Below, in pieces: positions 62,583 through 64,000 of a stretch of 64,000 bases of DNA; positions within the stretch are counted from its first letter, which is position 1; each line of letters starts with the position of its first letter. Origin of the DNA: Salvelinus alpinus (taxonomy: Eukaryota; Chordata; Actinopteri; Salmoniformes; Salmonidae); assembly GCF_045679555.1 (NCBI RefSeq), contig NC_092110.1, positions 1,529,501 through 1,593,500 of the forward strand, written 5' to 3'. The translations under genes were made by a program, and so were the position numbers. The notes under the pieces are model-generated. The model searched no databases. It was not told the origin of the DNA and saw only the letters and a list, made by a program, of their open reading frames with translations.

Positions 62583-64000
62583 TAGTAGCTATTTTTTTGT
62601 CGTTCACCAAACAGTGTGTAACACGCGATTGCATTTAGAATCGTCGCTCAGTGAACGAATGGTCTTCTTAAAGCACATGTTTTACTCCAGCTGAGGAGCA
62701 GCGGGAGAAATCCCACTCAAAATAGTCTGTATGCTGTGCACGTGTAGTTGTGTTGGATAAATAAGATGACGACTAACAAAAATACAACCAGGCCAATTTC
62801 ATTTAAATTATGCAAATGTTCCTATAGACCGATAAGCATGACGGTCAAATTTATTTCCATCAACTGGTATTTCCATCAATTAATAAAACACTTTATTTTG
62901 CAATGGGATTTTCTTTCTCCGTCAGTTTGGCCGGCAATTTTACTAGATGGTCTGCTGTGAGCTGAGTAACGAGCAAATCATCAGCATCCTAATAATGAAT
63001 AGACCTTGTTCGTTCTCCACTAATCTCTCACACCACAGACCACAGACACACAGACCACACACACACACACGCACGCACAGACCACACACACATACACAGC
63101 GTCCAATAATAAATAAGCCTTGTTCATACTAATCACAGTCATGTAACGTGTGTGTGTGGCAGCAAAAAATCAATTACTGCTCTAGCCCCAACCCACACAA
63201 GCCCAGAACTGCTCTTGTCTGAACGGAGGGGTGAGACCAACCCTCCAAGCTCCTATGTAGGACTCCCCATAGAATTAGAAGGATTTTTTCATTTCTATGC
63301 TAGGCCCTAAGCATATTGTTTCATGTTTAAATAAGGTTTTTATCCTTGTGAATATTTAGGCTATAAGTGTCTGTGCATGCACATGTTTATCCTACACTGT
63401 ATCTTCATACAGTTGAGGTCTGGCGTTGTGCCATTATTAATCTACTATCTGCCCATGTTTCCCTGCCGGACCCCAGTAGTCTGCAGCACAAAGAAGCAGG
63501 ATTCCTAGTAAACCATTTACCATCAGTGCCTAATGGTATCTGAAGGCTGGTTGATGGACCCAAGGCAGATTGAACTAGGCCCCAGAGTCAACCCTTTAAT
63601 TACAGGCCTCTACAGGGCCATCTACACATATACAAACCTAGGGATGTATGCACATGGGAACACACACACACAGTCTTACCTAAGCTTGCAGGCAGACAAA
63701 GAGAGAGGACGTCTATAGCAGGTGGACCCAGAGACATCCTGCTGTTTAAATGAGCGAGGACAGGTATTCAGGCTCTGCACCTGCACACGGCTGCCTGTCT
63801 ACAATATGTCTACCTCCCTGGTACAGGCCGAGTGGTCCTAATGCCTGCCACGTTCACTAGACTAAAGAAGCTATGATAAGGTAGAGCAACATACGGTGGG
63901 AAAGAGAAGGGGAGAACAACTTTGCGAGACTGAGGAAGAGCGAAGGTTGTAGTGCGGAGAGATGGAGATGAGAGGATGAGGAAGGGAGAGGGAGCAGATG
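62583..64000. other. Unassigned sequence to window end
   Basis: CA-rich patch at 63044-63095. No exon or element recognised. Confidence 0.4.

Noticed and set aside
30895..64000. Further adck1 exons
   Set aside because: I looked for the start of the ABC1 domain (CxxNxGTFIKxGQ type) in all frames among longer ORFs and did not find it; short exons could still be missed.

Overview
This window looks like a salmonid fish genome (trout, salmon or char type). The grounds are two coding exons of a vertebrate nuclear gene with consensus splice sites, a Sleeping Beauty-type Tc1 element with salmonid-style termini, a SlmI-like tRNA-derived SINE, and a dense load of Tc1/mariner, hAT and non-LTR elements. 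There are no bacterial features. Family names come from memory of motifs and termini, not from a search.

The only host gene I can support is adck1 (aarF/ABC1-UbiB family, mitochondrial) on the + strand. One coding exon is at 28124-28269 (ATG at 28132) and the next at 30811-30894. The intron between them holds a Tc1 element split by a SINE and fused to a piece of another Tc1 family. No further exon was recognised in the remaining 33 kb, so that stretch is read as one very long intron, or the gene is incomplete here.

Layout. 1-4.9 kb: Ty3/Gypsy pol remnant and a candidate 3' LTR. 5.0-5.6 kb: small hAT element. 6.3-7.7 kb: L1-type ORF2 remnant. 8.4-8.7 kb: CT/GT/GA microsatellite. 10.4-13 kb: CR1/L2/Rex1-type LINE tail abutting a Tc1 copy. 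13.3-13.9 kb: 52-bp satellite. 14.3-18.4 kb: three different Tc1 elements in a row, one nearly intact and one Sleeping Beauty-like. 19-26.8 kb: an R2-like LINE with a restriction-like endonuclease, split by a Tc1 remnant and by a nearly complete 4.8-kb LINE on the minus strand that encodes a 2A-like motif. 27.3-28 kb: Tc1 remnant. 28.1-30.9 kb: adck1 exons. 33-34.2 kb: SINE-like repeat and Tc1. 34.4-40.5 kb: long minus-strand LINE split by a solo LTR and by a hAT element with a target duplication. 43.8-45.6 kb: inverted duplication around a Tc1 MITE. 46.7-47.75 kb: G-rich minisatellite. 48.3-49.1 kb: 37-bp satellite. 49.9-51 kb: hAT with a nested Tc1. 51-64 kb: mostly unrecognised intronic sequence with small repeats and another split Tc1.

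The most interesting items are the 2A-like motif in the LINE at 21.2-26 kb, the three-layer nesting around the R2-like element, and the 860-bp palindrome at 43.8-44.7 kb, which looks like an aberrant repair product at a transposon.
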